Position numbers and translations under genes: made by a program
NCBI RefSeq assembly: GCF_000964685.1
Contig: NZ_LANS01000001.1
Location: forward strand, 992,001-1,056,000
Source: Anaplasma phagocytophilum str. Webster
GTDB lineage: Bacteria; Pseudomonadota; Alphaproteobacteria; Rickettsiales; Anaplasmataceae
DNA length: 64,000 nucleotides
Direction: 5' to 3'
The notes under the pieces: generated by a model
What the model saw: the letters and a program-made list of their open reading frames with translations, nothing else
Told to the model about the DNA's origin: nothing
Databases searched by the model: none
Shown here: one piece after another, positions 19,761 to 30,900 of the stretch
Layout: each line of letters starts with the position of its first letter
How positions within the stretch are numbered: the stretch's first letter is position 1

Positions 19761-20024
19761 GCGTTGTGGGCACGCCTATTAAAGCACATTAGCAAACCCA
19801 CGCGTGACAGCACCTGGAGCACTTGTTGTTTGGGCTACAAAACAAATTCCCGTATCTGTTACGCATAGAACCTTTGTACTGCCTTCCTCAAAAGTTCTGT
19901 CAGGGTTTCGCTGTGGCAGTAACCCAAAGAAGCAAAAGCATTACTTACTACTCTGCCCTGACCTAAACCATGCTCTATCAGGGCCGTAGTAGTGTGGTGT
20001 GCTTTTGCCCGCAAGTACCTCAGA

Positions 20025-23000
20025 TTAATGCTGCTGCTGTGATACGTTACTCGCTCTCGATGACTGAAGCTGTGAGACAGAAGAGGCTGCCGTAGGATCT
20101 GCAACACTTGTAGATGGGCCCCCAACCTCCCGCGTAACATCACCTGCACCACCTTGGGTAACACCCGCTACAGAATGTGCGCTAGAAGATTTAGCACCAC
20201 GAGCAGGCCTAGGAGGTTTTTTAGGTACTGTAGTAGAGGGTTTCTTACCGTCAGTTCCTTTAGCCTTCGTACTGCTTTGTGCCGTGTCTACATCATTGGA
20301 ATGCACATGCTCTGAGCTTGTGCCGATGACTGGTGCAGGTGCACTTACCTCAGAGACGGCGCTTTCACATTCATGTGAATCACGATTACTATCCAGTAGT
20401 GTAACATTGTCCTCAGAAACATTCTGAGGGCGAACACAAGAGCAGCAAGCTCTAAAGAGCCTCATCACGTATCCACCGGCATTGCTTACAAATGATTTTA
20501 AGCTATTCCAAGCAGTTGTAAGCCACCTGCACATCTTATCCAGAAAGCTCTCTGGGACAACCGGTGGTTTGAGCATTTCCGAAAAAATATTCCATTTGTT
20601 CTCAGATACTTGTACGTTCTTCGGTATCCGTATTGAAAAATCTTTTTTTGAAGGAGTATCACCCGAAGCAACATTGAAACTTCCATCGCATATCTCAAAA
20701 ATGTCCCTGCCACCATGTGGAGACTTCTTCCTATCTACCTTATAATGCAACTCAACCATCAATACTCGAAGATCAGGAGTCATAAAGCATGCGTTGTGCA
20801 AGACCCATAGCCTATTTTCTGACATACGAGCGACATTAGTGTATAGCGCACCTTTGTGACTGCTTTCGGGCGATGCGCAAATGATCTGACCCCGAGATGC
20901 TACATCTACCAGTGCTTTCATGGTCCGCAGTATGTGATCATTCTCAGGAAAACGCTCCCCTCCAAAGGCTGCAGCTAGTAAGTTAGAAGATCTGAGATCT
21001 TGTAGAACTTTCGGATCCATTGGCGTAGGCAAAACCCTACCATGCCTCTTCATAGTATGAGAGCCAGCGTCACTCGCTTTTGGACCACCTGGTGCATGTT
21101 CGTGTTGCGTATGAATGCCTGGATGTTGTTTACGACGCACATAGTTCGCAAGCTTAGCCGACTGCACTCTAGCCTGTAGACAATGCTCGGAAAGATCACT
21201 ACAAGGTTCCAGAGAATGCAAGAACTCGCTGTACTGTGCATGGTAGATTCCTTGATCAGGAGAAGTGGATAAGAAAAATTTCAACAAATTTCTCCCGCTG
21301 CACAAAGATACTTTCAATCCACGTACCTGCACAAGTATTTCATTATTTCCTCCAGGACGCACTGATATGTTGCATGTACAAACAAGTCCCAATGTGCTTG
21401 TTTCAGAACCTTTACGAAGCTTAACTAGATAAGGTCGTGCCGTAAATAAACCATCGGGACCTGAGGCAATTACCCCTGATACATCTTGAGGATTCCTATA
21501 TCCCCCACGCTCTACAGGTGTAATTTCAAGATTAGGACCTACAGAAAAACGTAGGAATTTACATACATTTCCAAACCCTGTTGCATTGAACAAAGCTTCC
21601 GATATGATACCACCGATGTCGTCCCCATGTCCCGGATAGTTTTTACTGATCCAATTATAAATGTCCTGTTCAGAGGTTAGATGTTCACCTACGTCCTGAC
21701 TACTATCAGTAAAGCAGAGTAGGGGGTGCCTTACAACACCATCCACCCCGAATACATTGAGAAACTCCCCTATACCTGTACGTACCAAAAGCAGTAGACT
21801 ATCATTTGTACTCCGTGTGTCTTCTAAAGGATCAACAAGTAGAAATGAATACGCTGATCCATAGTAACGTTGTATCGCAGCCATTACATGTAGTGCACGT
21901 GAAGAATATACGCCTTCTTCCTCGCTAGGCTGGACATCTACTGTGCAGCAAAGGCCAAGGAGAGACGGCTTACACTCAAGCAGCAGAGCTGATGTACTCA
22001 GAACAGTATTTTGAGATGCTCTTAACCCAAAACGGACACTCTCTATGTTGAATGCCAACGCACCAGTAAGATCTCTATGAATGACTAAATCACTTCTTAC
22101 TACCAAGTGTATGGCAATAGGCTTCTCTATCCACCATGCCACAGGAGCAAAGAGTACATGCTGATACAAGCGCAGAGTTCCAGTTCCACCTTGTTGTACG
22201 TCTGGTATTATACGTAAGCCCGTATCAACAACTTGCACAGCGCACTTCTTACTGAGTATAGTTGTGCATATGAGCTCCCTACATAACCTCACTAAGTCTG
22301 TTCCCCTGACGTCGGACATGCTCACGATCGCTTCGGACATAGCGACATGGATCCGAGGGTCACCGAGCATATTCTGCAGTGTTGCTGCTAAACGTGCCCT
22401 AACCCCCCCGGCTTCACGCACATCATCTTCTTCACATTTTGCAGGGTTAAAATTCGGTGAAACAAACGCGGTACCATATTCTTCCACGGAGAGAATATTA
22501 GGTGATTGCACCAAGACTTTGCCGCTTTCCAACATCTGCGCTAACCATCGTGTATCAGCGCTGCCTCGCAGAGGATCGCCCGTAACCCTCAACATACCCT
22601 CAGCATTTCTTTTCGCTATCTTTTTAGCATATAGGGTAAGTGCCGGAAGCATACGTTCCTTCACGGCATTTTCAATCTTCGAACAATCTCTAGAAAAATA
22701 TGTAAGGTCTGAGCTCAATAGGCTACGTGTCGAGGGCAGTATAGGTAGTGTACCTATGGCAGCTCTAAACTCGGCACGACTGGTTTCTACAAGAGATTGG
22801 TCGACATTAAACCATGCGAAATCATTGCGATCAATTCTTCCTTCTTTTTCCTGTATAGCACTACAGACTTCCTCTGCACTAGAAGCCACTCGTGTCCCGA
22901 TGCGTACGTCACGGATGCAAAGCCCCAGGTCTTTTACGCTGCCGGGTGTGTCTATATCTTCCACAACATAATCAACGCAAGCGTGAATATGGATACCAGA

Positions 23001-24611
23001 AACAGAGGTAACCCTGTATACTAAATGCTCTTCCAAAACATGTTGATTAACAGGTAAGCGCCTAGCACTATCACCATTATCAGCAACAACGCCTTCATGC
23101 GCAACGTAATGAGCAGCGAGCTCAACTGGCAGAGATGACCCACTACTGTTACTCAAGATACTAGATAAGAGTACCCGGAGATTTTCTGTGTTTACACCAG
23201 TTTTCTCCACAATATTTGCAGCATGCTTCGGCTGTGACCTTAAGATTTCACGTATTTCATCGGAGTGTTGTATGAAAATACCACAGTCCCCACGCACAGG
23301 TACAGAGTGAGATGCCCAGCGATGGCGCTTCCTCAGATCTTCCCATAGCGAAAGGCCGTGAGCTACTATTTCCTCAGCAAAATTGAAAATGTGGCCTCCG
23401 GCAAAATCTGTATCTTTTGCACTGCCAGCGAGGAAATCTCTAAGTGATATACCGCCTCCAAGTGTAAGTACATTGCCAAATGTATTCACAGTTACCGCCA
23501 CATGACGGAGAATAGTGGCGCATGCATCGTGCGCCTGAGAGGCCACAAAGGACATGCAGACCCCCATTTTGGATACAGCATCCCTGCCATGAGAAACAGC
23601 GCCCTGCTGTACTACACTAGATTTATCGTATCCTACCAGACCAACAACGCCTCGTACAACTACTCGGAATACACCGCTCGCTTCTTGACTGATTACTGTA
23701 TTACAAAAAGAAAGCTCTAGGACTTCTAGCGGCATACCGCTAATAACGCTGTAAGCTCTTAGGATGCATTCATCAATATCGCTTACATCGTAAAAAACCC
23801 TACGAGCCATGTAACGTGGGTTATGCCTCTGCAGATTACACGCGCTGTACAATACATGAGTAGGCCTCTCAGGGACTCTCACATAGTGTTTTGCCAGAGC
23901 TTTGGGAATATTGTGCCAAGAACATACAGATCCAGGCTCGCCTTGCCTAACGTCGCGGCAATCTCTCTCAGTAAGCACGAGCTTTACTTTTTTCACAGCT
24001 GTACGGTAAACACCCTCCGCCTTTGTCGATGGAGCAATGTCATACTCTACCCACATCTTAACTTTGGCTATGGGTACACCACTGTTGTCCTGAATACTAA
24101 ATATGCATGATTCGTGTACTGTCAGAGCACCGTTCTTGTAGCTACTAGGTGCTGAAGCCAATAAAGAATGCACCCTGGAGAAAGTAGTATAACTCTGAAC
24201 TTCAAATGTGGTAGAGTCCTCTTCTCTGACTATTGTCATATCTTCAGACACCCCATCCAGGCATCCAAGAACAAAATTAGTTAAATCCTCTTCCTGGTTT
24301 TTTCCTGGCAAGCTGTTATAGGCAAGTGCAAGGGCATGCCACAGCTGGAAAGGTACTTGTTGGAAGGCAGTACTGTTACTCGCTGTCTTATGCAGAGCTC
24401 TTGCTAATAAATCTGGGGAAGTTAGATTCTCATGTATGAGTGCAGGAGGTACCGCACTGCCCTCACGTAGAGTAAACCCCTCTGCTAAGAGTATGACCAT
24501 TCTGCGTCGTGCAGGATGACTGTTCCGATCACGACATAAAAAGAAATCTATCGCGCTACCAAGCAGTGCAACGGACGCTTTCGATGGGTTTTGCTTAAGC
24601 AGCAGAGTCAT
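20025..24611 (-). CDS. Large modular candidate effector protein, 1528 aa
   Basis: Unrecognised, and the longest gene here. Start ATG 24611 has GAGG five bases upstream. I see about five repeats of one design: a helical stretch, then beta strands around a V-x-V-x-Y-type core, at roughly residues 90-215 (core KMWVEYDI), 460-585 (CVDYVVEDI), 740-870 (HLVVRSDLV), 1000-1110 (CTCNISV) and 1230-1330 (VELHYKV). No signal peptide or long hydrophobic helix is visible. Residues about 1350-1400 form an amphipathic segment with RACCSCVRPQN, followed by a disordered S/T/P/K-rich tail to 1528. The end resembles that of the 593-aa protein. A run of seven C lies at 22412-22418. A decayed fragment of this gene lies at 46560-46752. 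A secreted host-interaction role is inference. Confidence 0.8.
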   Translation of the reverse strand: MTLLLKQNPSKASVALLGSAIDFFLCRDRNSHPARRRMVILLAEGFTLREGSAVPPALIHENLTSPDLLARALHKTASNSTAFQQVPFQLWHALALAYNSLPGKNQEEDLTNFVLGCLDGVSEDMTIVREEDSTTFEVQSYTTFSRVHSLLASAPSSYKNGALTVHESCIFSIQDNSGVPIAKVKMWVEYDIAPSTKAEGVYRTAVKKVKLVLTERDCRDVRQGEPGSVCSWHNIPKALAKHYVRVPERPTHVLYSACNLQRHNPRYMARRVFYDVSDIDECILRAYSVISGMPLEVLELSFCNTVISQEASGVFRVVVRGVVGLVGYDKSSVVQQGAVSHGRDAVSKMGVCMSFVASQAHDACATILRHVAVTVNTFGNVLTLGGGISLRDFLAGSAKDTDFAGGHIFNFAEEIVAHGLSLWEDLRKRHRWASHSVPVRGDCGIFIQHSDEIREILRSQPKHAANIVEKTGVNTENLRVLLSSILSNSSGSSLPVELAAHYVAHEGVVADNGDSARRLPVNQHVLEEHLVYRVTSVSGIHIHACVDYVVEDIDTPGSVKDLGLCIRDVRIGTRVASSAEEVCSAIQEKEGRIDRNDFAWFNVDQSLVETSRAEFRAAIGTLPILPSTRSLLSSDLTYFSRDCSKIENAVKERMLPALTLYAKKIAKRNAEGMLRVTGDPLRGSADTRWLAQMLESGKVLVQSPNILSVEEYGTAFVSPNFNPAKCEEDDVREAGGVRARLAATLQNMLGDPRIHVAMSEAIVSMSDVRGTDLVRLCRELICTTILSKKCAVQVVDTGLRIIPDVQQGGTGTLRLYQHVLFAPVAWWIEKPIAIHLVVRSDLVIHRDLTGALAFNIESVRFGLRASQNTVLSTSALLLECKPSLLGLCCTVDVQPSEEEGVYSSRALHVMAAIQRYYGSAYSFLLVDPLEDTRSTNDSLLLLVRTGIGEFLNVFGVDGVVRHPLLCFTDSSQDVGEHLTSEQDIYNWISKNYPGHGDDIGGIISEALFNATGFGNVCKFLRFSVGPNLEITPVERGGYRNPQDVSGVIASGPDGLFTARPYLVKLRKGSETSTLGLVCTCNISVRPGGNNEILVQVRGLKVSLCSGRNLLKFFLSTSPDQGIYHAQYSEFLHSLEPCSDLSEHCLQARVQSAKLANYVRRKQHPGIHTQHEHAPGGPKASDAGSHTMKRHGRVLPTPMDPKVLQDLRSSNLLAAAFGGERFPENDHILRTMKALVDVASRGQIICASPESSHKGALYTNVARMSENRLWVLHNACFMTPDLRVLMVELHYKVDRKKSPHGGRDIFEICDGSFNVASGDTPSKKDFSIRIPKNVQVSENKWNIFSEMLKPPVVPESFLDKMCRWLTTAWNSLKSFVSNAGGYVMRLFRACCSCVRPQNVSEDNVTLLDSNRDSHECESAVSEVSAPAPVIGTSSEHVHSNDVDTAQSSTKAKGTDGKKPSTTVPKKPPRPARGAKSSSAHSVAGVTQGGAGDVTREVGGPSTSVADPTAASSVSQLQSSRASNVSQQQH

Positions 24612-26478
24612 GGGTGCCTCATCTTAGTTACTTCTAGTGACAAAGCGGTACTTTTATTCCTGTAAGGACAGAAAGGCCTGTTTTTTTTCCAGAAATCTAC
24701 GCCTTACATGTATGGAAACCTGCGCATCCAGCTATAGATATCGCAAGGCATAGTGTGCAGAATACGGAGCTGTAGCAGGCGCTCTTACCCCCCAGCAAAG
24801 TACGCAAACCTAGCGACGACTCGTTCTCACACGTTGTGAACATACGTAGTAACACACCTTGACGTACCTAGCCTACACCACTAGACATATAGTGTAAAAC
24901 AAAAAGTACCAGATCCCCGTCTCAGGGGTTGTAAAAGTAGCACATTGGAAACGGACTGTTAAGTATTTATATTACTACTTAGGTTCAGAATAAACATTCG
25001 AATTGTAATGCACCATAGGTTAGTAATGCACTATGAGTGAGAAATTACGCGAATTGGTACTGTGCGATGATCTTGAAATTTACAGTTGTAGACACGGCGC
25101 ATGCGGAAGATATAACCTCTCAAACCCTGCAGAGGTTTTACTAATCATATGTTTTGTCTAATACCTGCCCACAAAAAACATATGAAAGCCTTCGTAGCTC
25201 AGGTCGGTTCTCTGGCTGTTTTCATCTCTAGGTTTTAATTCCCAAGAATTCGACTTTTCGCGCTACCTAAGCATTTTTAATCACCGTTGACTATAAGAGA
25301 CGATATAATAAGCTACATTGATTATCTAAAATATGTGATCCTTCTAAAAATCTTTAGGTGCTTTAGAAGAAGTACATATTACCCTCTATGGCAACAACAT
25401 TGATAATTTAGGTAAAGTGTCACAGCGTTTCATTATGAAAAAAAGGGATACTTATTTATGGGGAATGGCACCTTATGCAATATGAGCCTTAGGGATTGCC
25501 ACAGTGTTTTGGTTTCACAGCATGAGTAAGGACGTGGTTTTTTAGCAAGTATTTATTGTGCTATGTGTGTAAAAAGTAACATATGAAGATCGCTAAAGAA
25601 TTCACACTAGAAATAAGTTGATACCTGATGATGTAGTATAAAGGTTGAGCAATAGTCTTTTTTTGACTGTAAATCCCGCATGCAGCTTTATGTGTGTTTA
25701 TCGCAAAAAGTGGGCGTTTGTTGCAATAAAAATTGAAATGCCAACTATTATTGCACATACCGTGCTCATACCCTTAATCTTGTAGATGCGCTGTAATCAC
25801 AATTCGCATGTGCAGCAAAACTGTAATAGATAGCTTAGCACAGGGACGAATAATCCCTAGATTCTACGCTGCGGGCTAGTGCTTTTTTTAGCATCTATAC
25901 GGGAGTATCTTTGATATGATAAACACACAACAGCATGATGCTGTGCTTATATAGCATTGGTATATATTCTGCGATGCGGACTAATCAATGTTGTAATCAA
26001 GTAAAAAATGCTTTTTTGAACCGTATATTGTTCGTAAGGCATGTATTACTCAGTTGTCGTACTACAAATTCCTCTTCCTCTAGAGCATGCAAGTATGAAT
26101 ACAGCTTATGTGTGCGATGCGTAGATTACTAATGCATGATTAGTGTAGGGTATGCTGTATTTTTTGCATGCGTTTTAGATATGTTACGCAACACATGTTT
26201 TTCAAGGACGCTGTGGCTATCACGGATATGATAGCCACAATGCGCTGCTCTTAGGTCAACTAGGATTGGGCTGTGGGTTTATGCATATTAAGCAGTGGCT
26301 CCTGCATTCAAAGCTATTCTTTGTTGTGGTTAACAATCAAAAATAGAGAGTAGTTTGTTTATAAGAAGATATGCAAAAAACCTTTTTATCCACAGTAAGC
26401 CCCAGGCGTATCGATGCACAAGGATCCACCATGGCTATGTCTTAAGGATGTACCCAGAATATGATCGTATCTCATTGG
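24612..26478. other. Gene-free region, 1.87 kb
   Basis: No convincing gene. It has a short internal repetition near 25000-25035 (two related AATGCACYATRRGT blocks), a stretch near 25190-25255 that superficially recalls a tRNA D-arm but cannot fold as one, and a strong hairpin at 26213-26240. Small frames lack ribosome sites. It may hold fully decayed genes. Confidence 0.5.
26213..26240. other. 11-bp perfect hairpin
   Basis: TGTGGCTATCA pairs perfectly with TGATAGCCACA around a six-base loop. It lies about 240 bases beyond the 3' end of the 510-aa gene (minus strand). No T-run follows on either strand, so I do not call it an intrinsic terminator. Confidence 0.6.
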
Positions 26479-28011
26479 CTAAGCAGAGCGTCCTCCAGTT
26501 TCTGATTCTACAGATAGTACATCCTGTAATGAAGAAATGGATCCTTCATCAAGTGTCGTTGATGGAGCATCATCCGGACAGTACTTTGTAGTAGTGCTCT
26601 CGGAGTTCAGATCATCGCTTGTACTTACATCATCATATGACGAAGAAACATCAATCGTAGCATGTTCGGGTTGAGGCTCTGCCAGATGCACCTCCTGAGA
26701 GAGGAGGTCATGATATAAATCCCTACAGATAGTGCTGTTTTTAACCAGGTCCCTGAAAAACTCTTCTGGAGAAACTTGCAGAGGAGCCATTGCGTACTGC
26801 AGTTTTGTAATATTCATGCCTATGCAAGGGATGCGTTGAACGCGAACAAGTGTAGGATCTGGTACGCGCGTATCTTGAGGAGTAAAGACTTTCCGTTTAT
26901 AGAACCAATGCTTCAATCTGAGTAGAAGACGTCCTAACGGAGGACATACTCTAAACAGTAATGGTGGTGAGGTCTTTATATTGCAGTCTGGTGGAGTGAT
27001 GATTGTCAGGTTTAATGAACAGTTATCATAGAGAACTCGTCCCTCTCCTTGTATAGAGATCTCGTATTTCAGTGCTGTGTTTACTTTGAACGCAGGAGTC
27101 TTTTCTCCCTCTGTAGACTGCGGCACTTTCAGGAGAAAGTCCAAATTCTCGCAGACTGCAATACGCTCTGGTGTTATTGCATCTACCTGTTTTATATTGC
27201 TACACGCTGATACATAGATGCGATTTAGTAGATTTAGCGTGGCACCTGCATCGCTAAAGAAGTATTCTTTATCCAAAGCATGTTTTATAGGCCAAATTAC
27301 ATCGAAACATACCCAGGCTGACAGCCCTCCTTGATGGCAATGGCTTGCTATTTCATCAAGCAGTCTAATGTCTGGGACGACCCCATGACGATCATCTCGG
27401 AACATTTTTTGCAGCATGGCTATCGCGAGACTTCTTTCACGATAGCGGCGCAAAAATACCCCTCTACTTACTCCATATGTTCTCTGACATACAAGATTAA
27501 GGTTAGTGATGCTCGACGATTTTATGCTCCTTTCTAGTCTTGCAATATGAGCACTTACATTTTGTCTAGGGTAAAATGTTTTATTGATGCACCAGTCACA
27601 TCTATGCATATCGATTAGAAACTGATGGCCGTACAAGTTAGACTTGTTTTTATACGAATCGCAAAGTGCGCTGTGGAAGGAAAACCCCGATGCACCTTCC
27701 AGCCATTTTTTCTTTTGAGAATACTTTAAACTTACATCTATAGAAGGGCGATGATCCTTATGCTTAGCTTTACTATCCTTACTTGCGTCAGAGCTATTGT
27801 GTGTGCAGATATGTACTGAATTAGCCTCATCTTCTGCCTTAGAGACAGCACTACTAGATGTTGAAAAAATTGAGATTATCCTAAAAAACAGTGCTCTCAA
27901 ATAGTTCAGGATACCACTGACAGTTCTTCTAGATCCATTGTGAGTATTCTTTTTACGCAACTTAAACCTCCATGTTACACAATATGCAGCTTTGCTATTT
28001 TCCTTTCTCAT
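26479..28011 (-). CDS. Candidate effector-type protein, 510 aa
   Basis: Unrecognised. A basic N-terminus (many K/R in the first 30) is followed by a short hydrophobic stretch (NYLRALFFRIISIF, about 38-52), a polar Ser/Lys/His linker, then a globular part with several Cys (about 105-440) and a Ser/Thr/Asp-rich tail (about 445-510). The segment from LNRIYVSACSN to VLYDNCSLNLTI resembles the helix-plus-beta module of the 1528-aa protein. ATG 28011 has no ribosome site. GGAGG at about 27967-27971 would suit a TTG start at 27960 (codon 18), which may be the real one. Codons from the C-terminal third are copied at 8071-8635. Confidence 0.72.
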   Translation of the reverse strand: MRKENSKAAYCVTWRFKLRKKNTHNGSRRTVSGILNYLRALFFRIISIFSTSSSAVSKAEDEANSVHICTHNSSDASKDSKAKHKDHRPSIDVSLKYSQKKKWLEGASGFSFHSALCDSYKNKSNLYGHQFLIDMHRCDWCINKTFYPRQNVSAHIARLERSIKSSSITNLNLVCQRTYGVSRGVFLRRYRERSLAIAMLQKMFRDDRHGVVPDIRLLDEIASHCHQGGLSAWVCFDVIWPIKHALDKEYFFSDAGATLNLLNRIYVSACSNIKQVDAITPERIAVCENLDFLLKVPQSTEGEKTPAFKVNTALKYEISIQGEGRVLYDNCSLNLTIITPPDCNIKTSPPLLFRVCPPLGRLLLRLKHWFYKRKVFTPQDTRVPDPTLVRVQRIPCIGMNITKLQYAMAPLQVSPEEFFRDLVKNSTICRDLYHDLLSQEVHLAEPQPEHATIDVSSSYDDVSTSDDLNSESTTTKYCPDDAPSTTLDEGSISSLQDVLSVESETGGRSA

Positions 28012-28709
28012 GTGGATGCGCTAATCTGCGTTTGATCAGTAGTAACGACGCGCGCTGTAGTGTAGTTGTTCCAACAATGAACATGCAAAATTGCTGCAAT
28101 ACTTTACTTCCTCCTTCTGAAATGCATTTCCCACATTTCAGGCTTTTACTATTTCATGCTTTACATCGTGTAGCGCATTTTTGAAAAAACAAGATATTAG
28201 TACAGCATTTCTGGTAAACCAGTAATTGTTCCTATTCAAGGTCTCTGAATCATGACGACCACTTTCTTTGCGGCAATTGAGAAATTCCTCACATATTTGA
28301 TATACACCGCACTTTTTGTTTTTGCTCCATGAATGGATTACCGGATCCAAGGGCATTGCTATACTTCACTGTGCAACACTACTGTAAGTGTCGTTAGCAT
28401 ATCATGAAATTATTAAATAATATGTAGAATATGTTGTGCAAAAGACGCTTATAACAACTTAATAGTGAATTTCATGAAATTTGTGAGTAGTTTTCTATCG
28501 GAATACGTGTTTTAGCAACGCTATAGATGGGGTAAGATCGCTTTTATGTTCAGAAATTCGCAACCATACTATTTTCTCTGTATGCGAAGACATGTCTTAG
28601 CGTCAAGCCACATATGTGGGGTACTTAAGCGTTGCCTTGCACGCAACAGCTCCACATTGCCTGGATTTTTCTTAACATTAGCTAATTATATACCAGACTC
28701 ACAGATATA
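28012..28709. other. Gene-free stretch
   Basis: About 700 AT-rich bases between uvrD and the 510-aa gene, both on the minus strand. No clear repeats or RNA gene. Confidence 0.5.
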
Positions 28710-30689
28710 CTACGCGTAACCAGTCATATTATGCAGCACCTGTACATGTTCTCTGGGGAGTTCCTTTATGAAACGAGACATTTTCATGGATTGGCTCCAG
28801 TTATTGATTTCTCTCATTGCAGCACATGATATGTATAGCTGCTCTCTAGCTCTTGTTATGCCAACATAGGCTAAGCGCCTCTCTTCTTCCAGAGCGTTTC
28901 CAGTTATGTCATTCATGGATTTTTCGTGTGGGAAGACTCCTTCCTCCCATCCGGGGAGGAAAACCAACGGGAACTCCAACCCCTTTGCGGCATGTAATGT
29001 CATAACGTGTACGTAGTTATTGTCTTCTTCTAAAGAATCATTTTCTGCCACTAAGCTAATGTGTTCTAAAAACTTCGACACATCATCGAATCCTGATACG
29101 GCTGAGAAGAGTTCCTTTATGTTCTCTATTCTTGATAGACCTGATTCCCCGTCTTTTTTTAGAGATTCTATATATCCAGAGTCATGAGCAATAGCTTTTA
29201 GTACATTGACGGATGAATCTCTACTTAACATTTCTCTCCAATCATCAAACTGCTTGAGAAGATCTTGCAGAATGTTGGATGTATTATCAGATAGTAATCC
29301 ATCTTTTATCATTGAGTGTCCGGCTTCAGTTAGGGAAATACTGTGCTTTCTCCCATATGCACGAAGCTTATTGACAGTAGAAGTTCCGAGCTTGCGTTTG
29401 GGCTTATTTATAATTTTCTCAAACGCTATGTCGTTATTGGGGTTGACTACTACTTTGAGATATGCAACAAGATCGCGGATTTCTACCCTATCATAGAACT
29501 TGGTTCCGCCGATAATTTTGTAAGGTATACCATATCTTACGAAGAACTCCTCGAAGACTCTAGTCTGAAAGCTGGCTCTTACTAGAACAGCAGTTTCACT
29601 AAATTTATAATCGTAAGAGCTCTTAATATGCTCACTAATGTATTGAGCTTCGAGCCGTCCATCGAAGAACTTCATTAAACCAACTTTTTGTCCTGCCTGA
29701 TTGTGCGTCCATAATGTTTTTTTAAGGCGGGATTTATTATTATCAATTATCGCTGATGCTGAGGCTAATATGTTAGACGTTGACCTATAATTACATTCCA
29801 GCCTTATTACTTTAGCGTCTGGGAAATCATCTGAAAATCTGAGTATGTTGCCGACTTCTGCTCCTCTCCAGTTATATATGGATTGATCATCATCTCCTAC
29901 GCAGCATAGGTTTTTATGTCGACGCACTAGTAAGCGAAGCCACAGATATTGTATTGTGTTGATGTCTTGATACTCATCAACCATAACATATCTAAGGTGT
30001 TCTTGATAATGCGCAAGGACATCAGGATTTGCACTAAGTATAGTAACGTTGTGGAGTAATAAATCACCAAAATCGGCACAATTTAGGGCTTTAAGGCGTT
30101 CTTGGTATTCTTCGTATACTCTAAGAGCAAAACTGTTAGAAGATCTTTGTAATTCTGTTTCAGTAATATCATGAGGCAATAGTCCTTTCTCTTTCCACCT
30201 CTGTATAGTATGGAGAATGCCTTTGCATTCTGTGGCTGGATAACCTTGTTGCATATCCGCCGCTATTGTCTTTGTGATCTGTAGCTGATCATCAGGGCTT
30301 ATTATCGTGAAATTGCTGCTTAATCCTACCAATTCTGCGTGGCTACGCAAAATACGCGCAGCTATTGCGTGAAATGTTCCGAGCCATATGCCAGAAGCAG
30401 TAACAATATTATTAACTCGAGAGAGCATTTCTTTTGCAGCCTTATTTGTGAATGTAACTGCGAGAATTTCGTGAGGTTGTGCATATCCCTCTTTTATTAT
30501 ATGCCCCATTCTAGCGGTTATTGTGCGAGTTTTCCCAGTACCTGCGCCTGCCAAGATCAAGACTGGGCCTGCTACTTGCAGCACTGCTTCTTTTTGTTCG
30601 GCATTTAGGTTGAGCATGAAGTCTTCAGGGTAATGTTCTTCGACCTGCTGAGATGTGCAGTTTGCTTGCGGAAAATCGCGATATTCCAT
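28710..30689 (-). CDS. uvrD: UvrD/PcrA-type DNA helicase
   Basis: A 659-aa superfamily 1 helicase. In order: Q-motif LNAEQKEAV, Walker A AGAGTGKTR (about residue 48), VTFTNKAAKEM, VDEYQDIN (Walker B), GDDDQSIYNWRGA, LECNYRS, and near the end VMTLHAAKGLEFP and EERRLAYVGITRA. It unwinds DNA in nucleotide excision and mismatch repair. The C-terminus is short compared with E. coli UvrD. Start ATG 30689 has AGGAG about ten bases upstream. uvrC lies elsewhere in the window at 48.2 kb. Confidence 0.95.
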   Translation of the reverse strand: MEYRDFPQANCTSQQVEEHYPEDFMLNLNAEQKEAVLQVAGPVLILAGAGTGKTRTITARMGHIIKEGYAQPHEILAVTFTNKAAKEMLSRVNNIVTASGIWLGTFHAIAARILRSHAELVGLSSNFTIISPDDQLQITKTIAADMQQGYPATECKGILHTIQRWKEKGLLPHDITETELQRSSNSFALRVYEEYQERLKALNCADFGDLLLHNVTILSANPDVLAHYQEHLRYVMVDEYQDINTIQYLWLRLLVRRHKNLCCVGDDDQSIYNWRGAEVGNILRFSDDFPDAKVIRLECNYRSTSNILASASAIIDNNKSRLKKTLWTHNQAGQKVGLMKFFDGRLEAQYISEHIKSSYDYKFSETAVLVRASFQTRVFEEFFVRYGIPYKIIGGTKFYDRVEIRDLVAYLKVVVNPNNDIAFEKIINKPKRKLGTSTVNKLRAYGRKHSISLTEAGHSMIKDGLLSDNTSNILQDLLKQFDDWREMLSRDSSVNVLKAIAHDSGYIESLKKDGESGLSRIENIKELFSAVSGFDDVSKFLEHISLVAENDSLEEDNNYVHVMTLHAAKGLEFPLVFLPGWEEGVFPHEKSMNDITGNALEEERRLAYVGITRAREQLYISCAAMREINNWSQSMKMSRFIKELPREHVQVLHNMTGYA

Positions 30690-30900
30690 AACTTAACGCT
30701 CCTAGAGATGTAGATTGCCGTACAGACGCGGTGTCTGTTTATAGTAACTTAAAGGAGCATACAATCAACAAAAACAAGGATTAAAATAGTTCATTTTCCA
30801 AGAGAACTCTAAGTATTGAACAATAAAGTCCTGGACCATTCACTAATTATGACACTCTAGAACGCACTCTTTATCTTGAACAACCTCCATAACCTCAAAC

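Noticed and set aside
20498-24110. Plus-strand frames up to 235 codons inside the 1528-aa gene
   Set aside because: They are antisense shadows of a well-supported long gene with its own ribosome site.
25189-25260. tRNA-like start (TAGCTCAGGTCGGTT)
   Set aside because: No matching acceptor stem, D-stem closure or T-loop consensus downstream; cannot fold as a cloverleaf.
26213-26240. Intrinsic terminator for the 510-aa gene
   Set aside because: Strong stem but no T-run on either strand, and about 240 bases from the stop codon.
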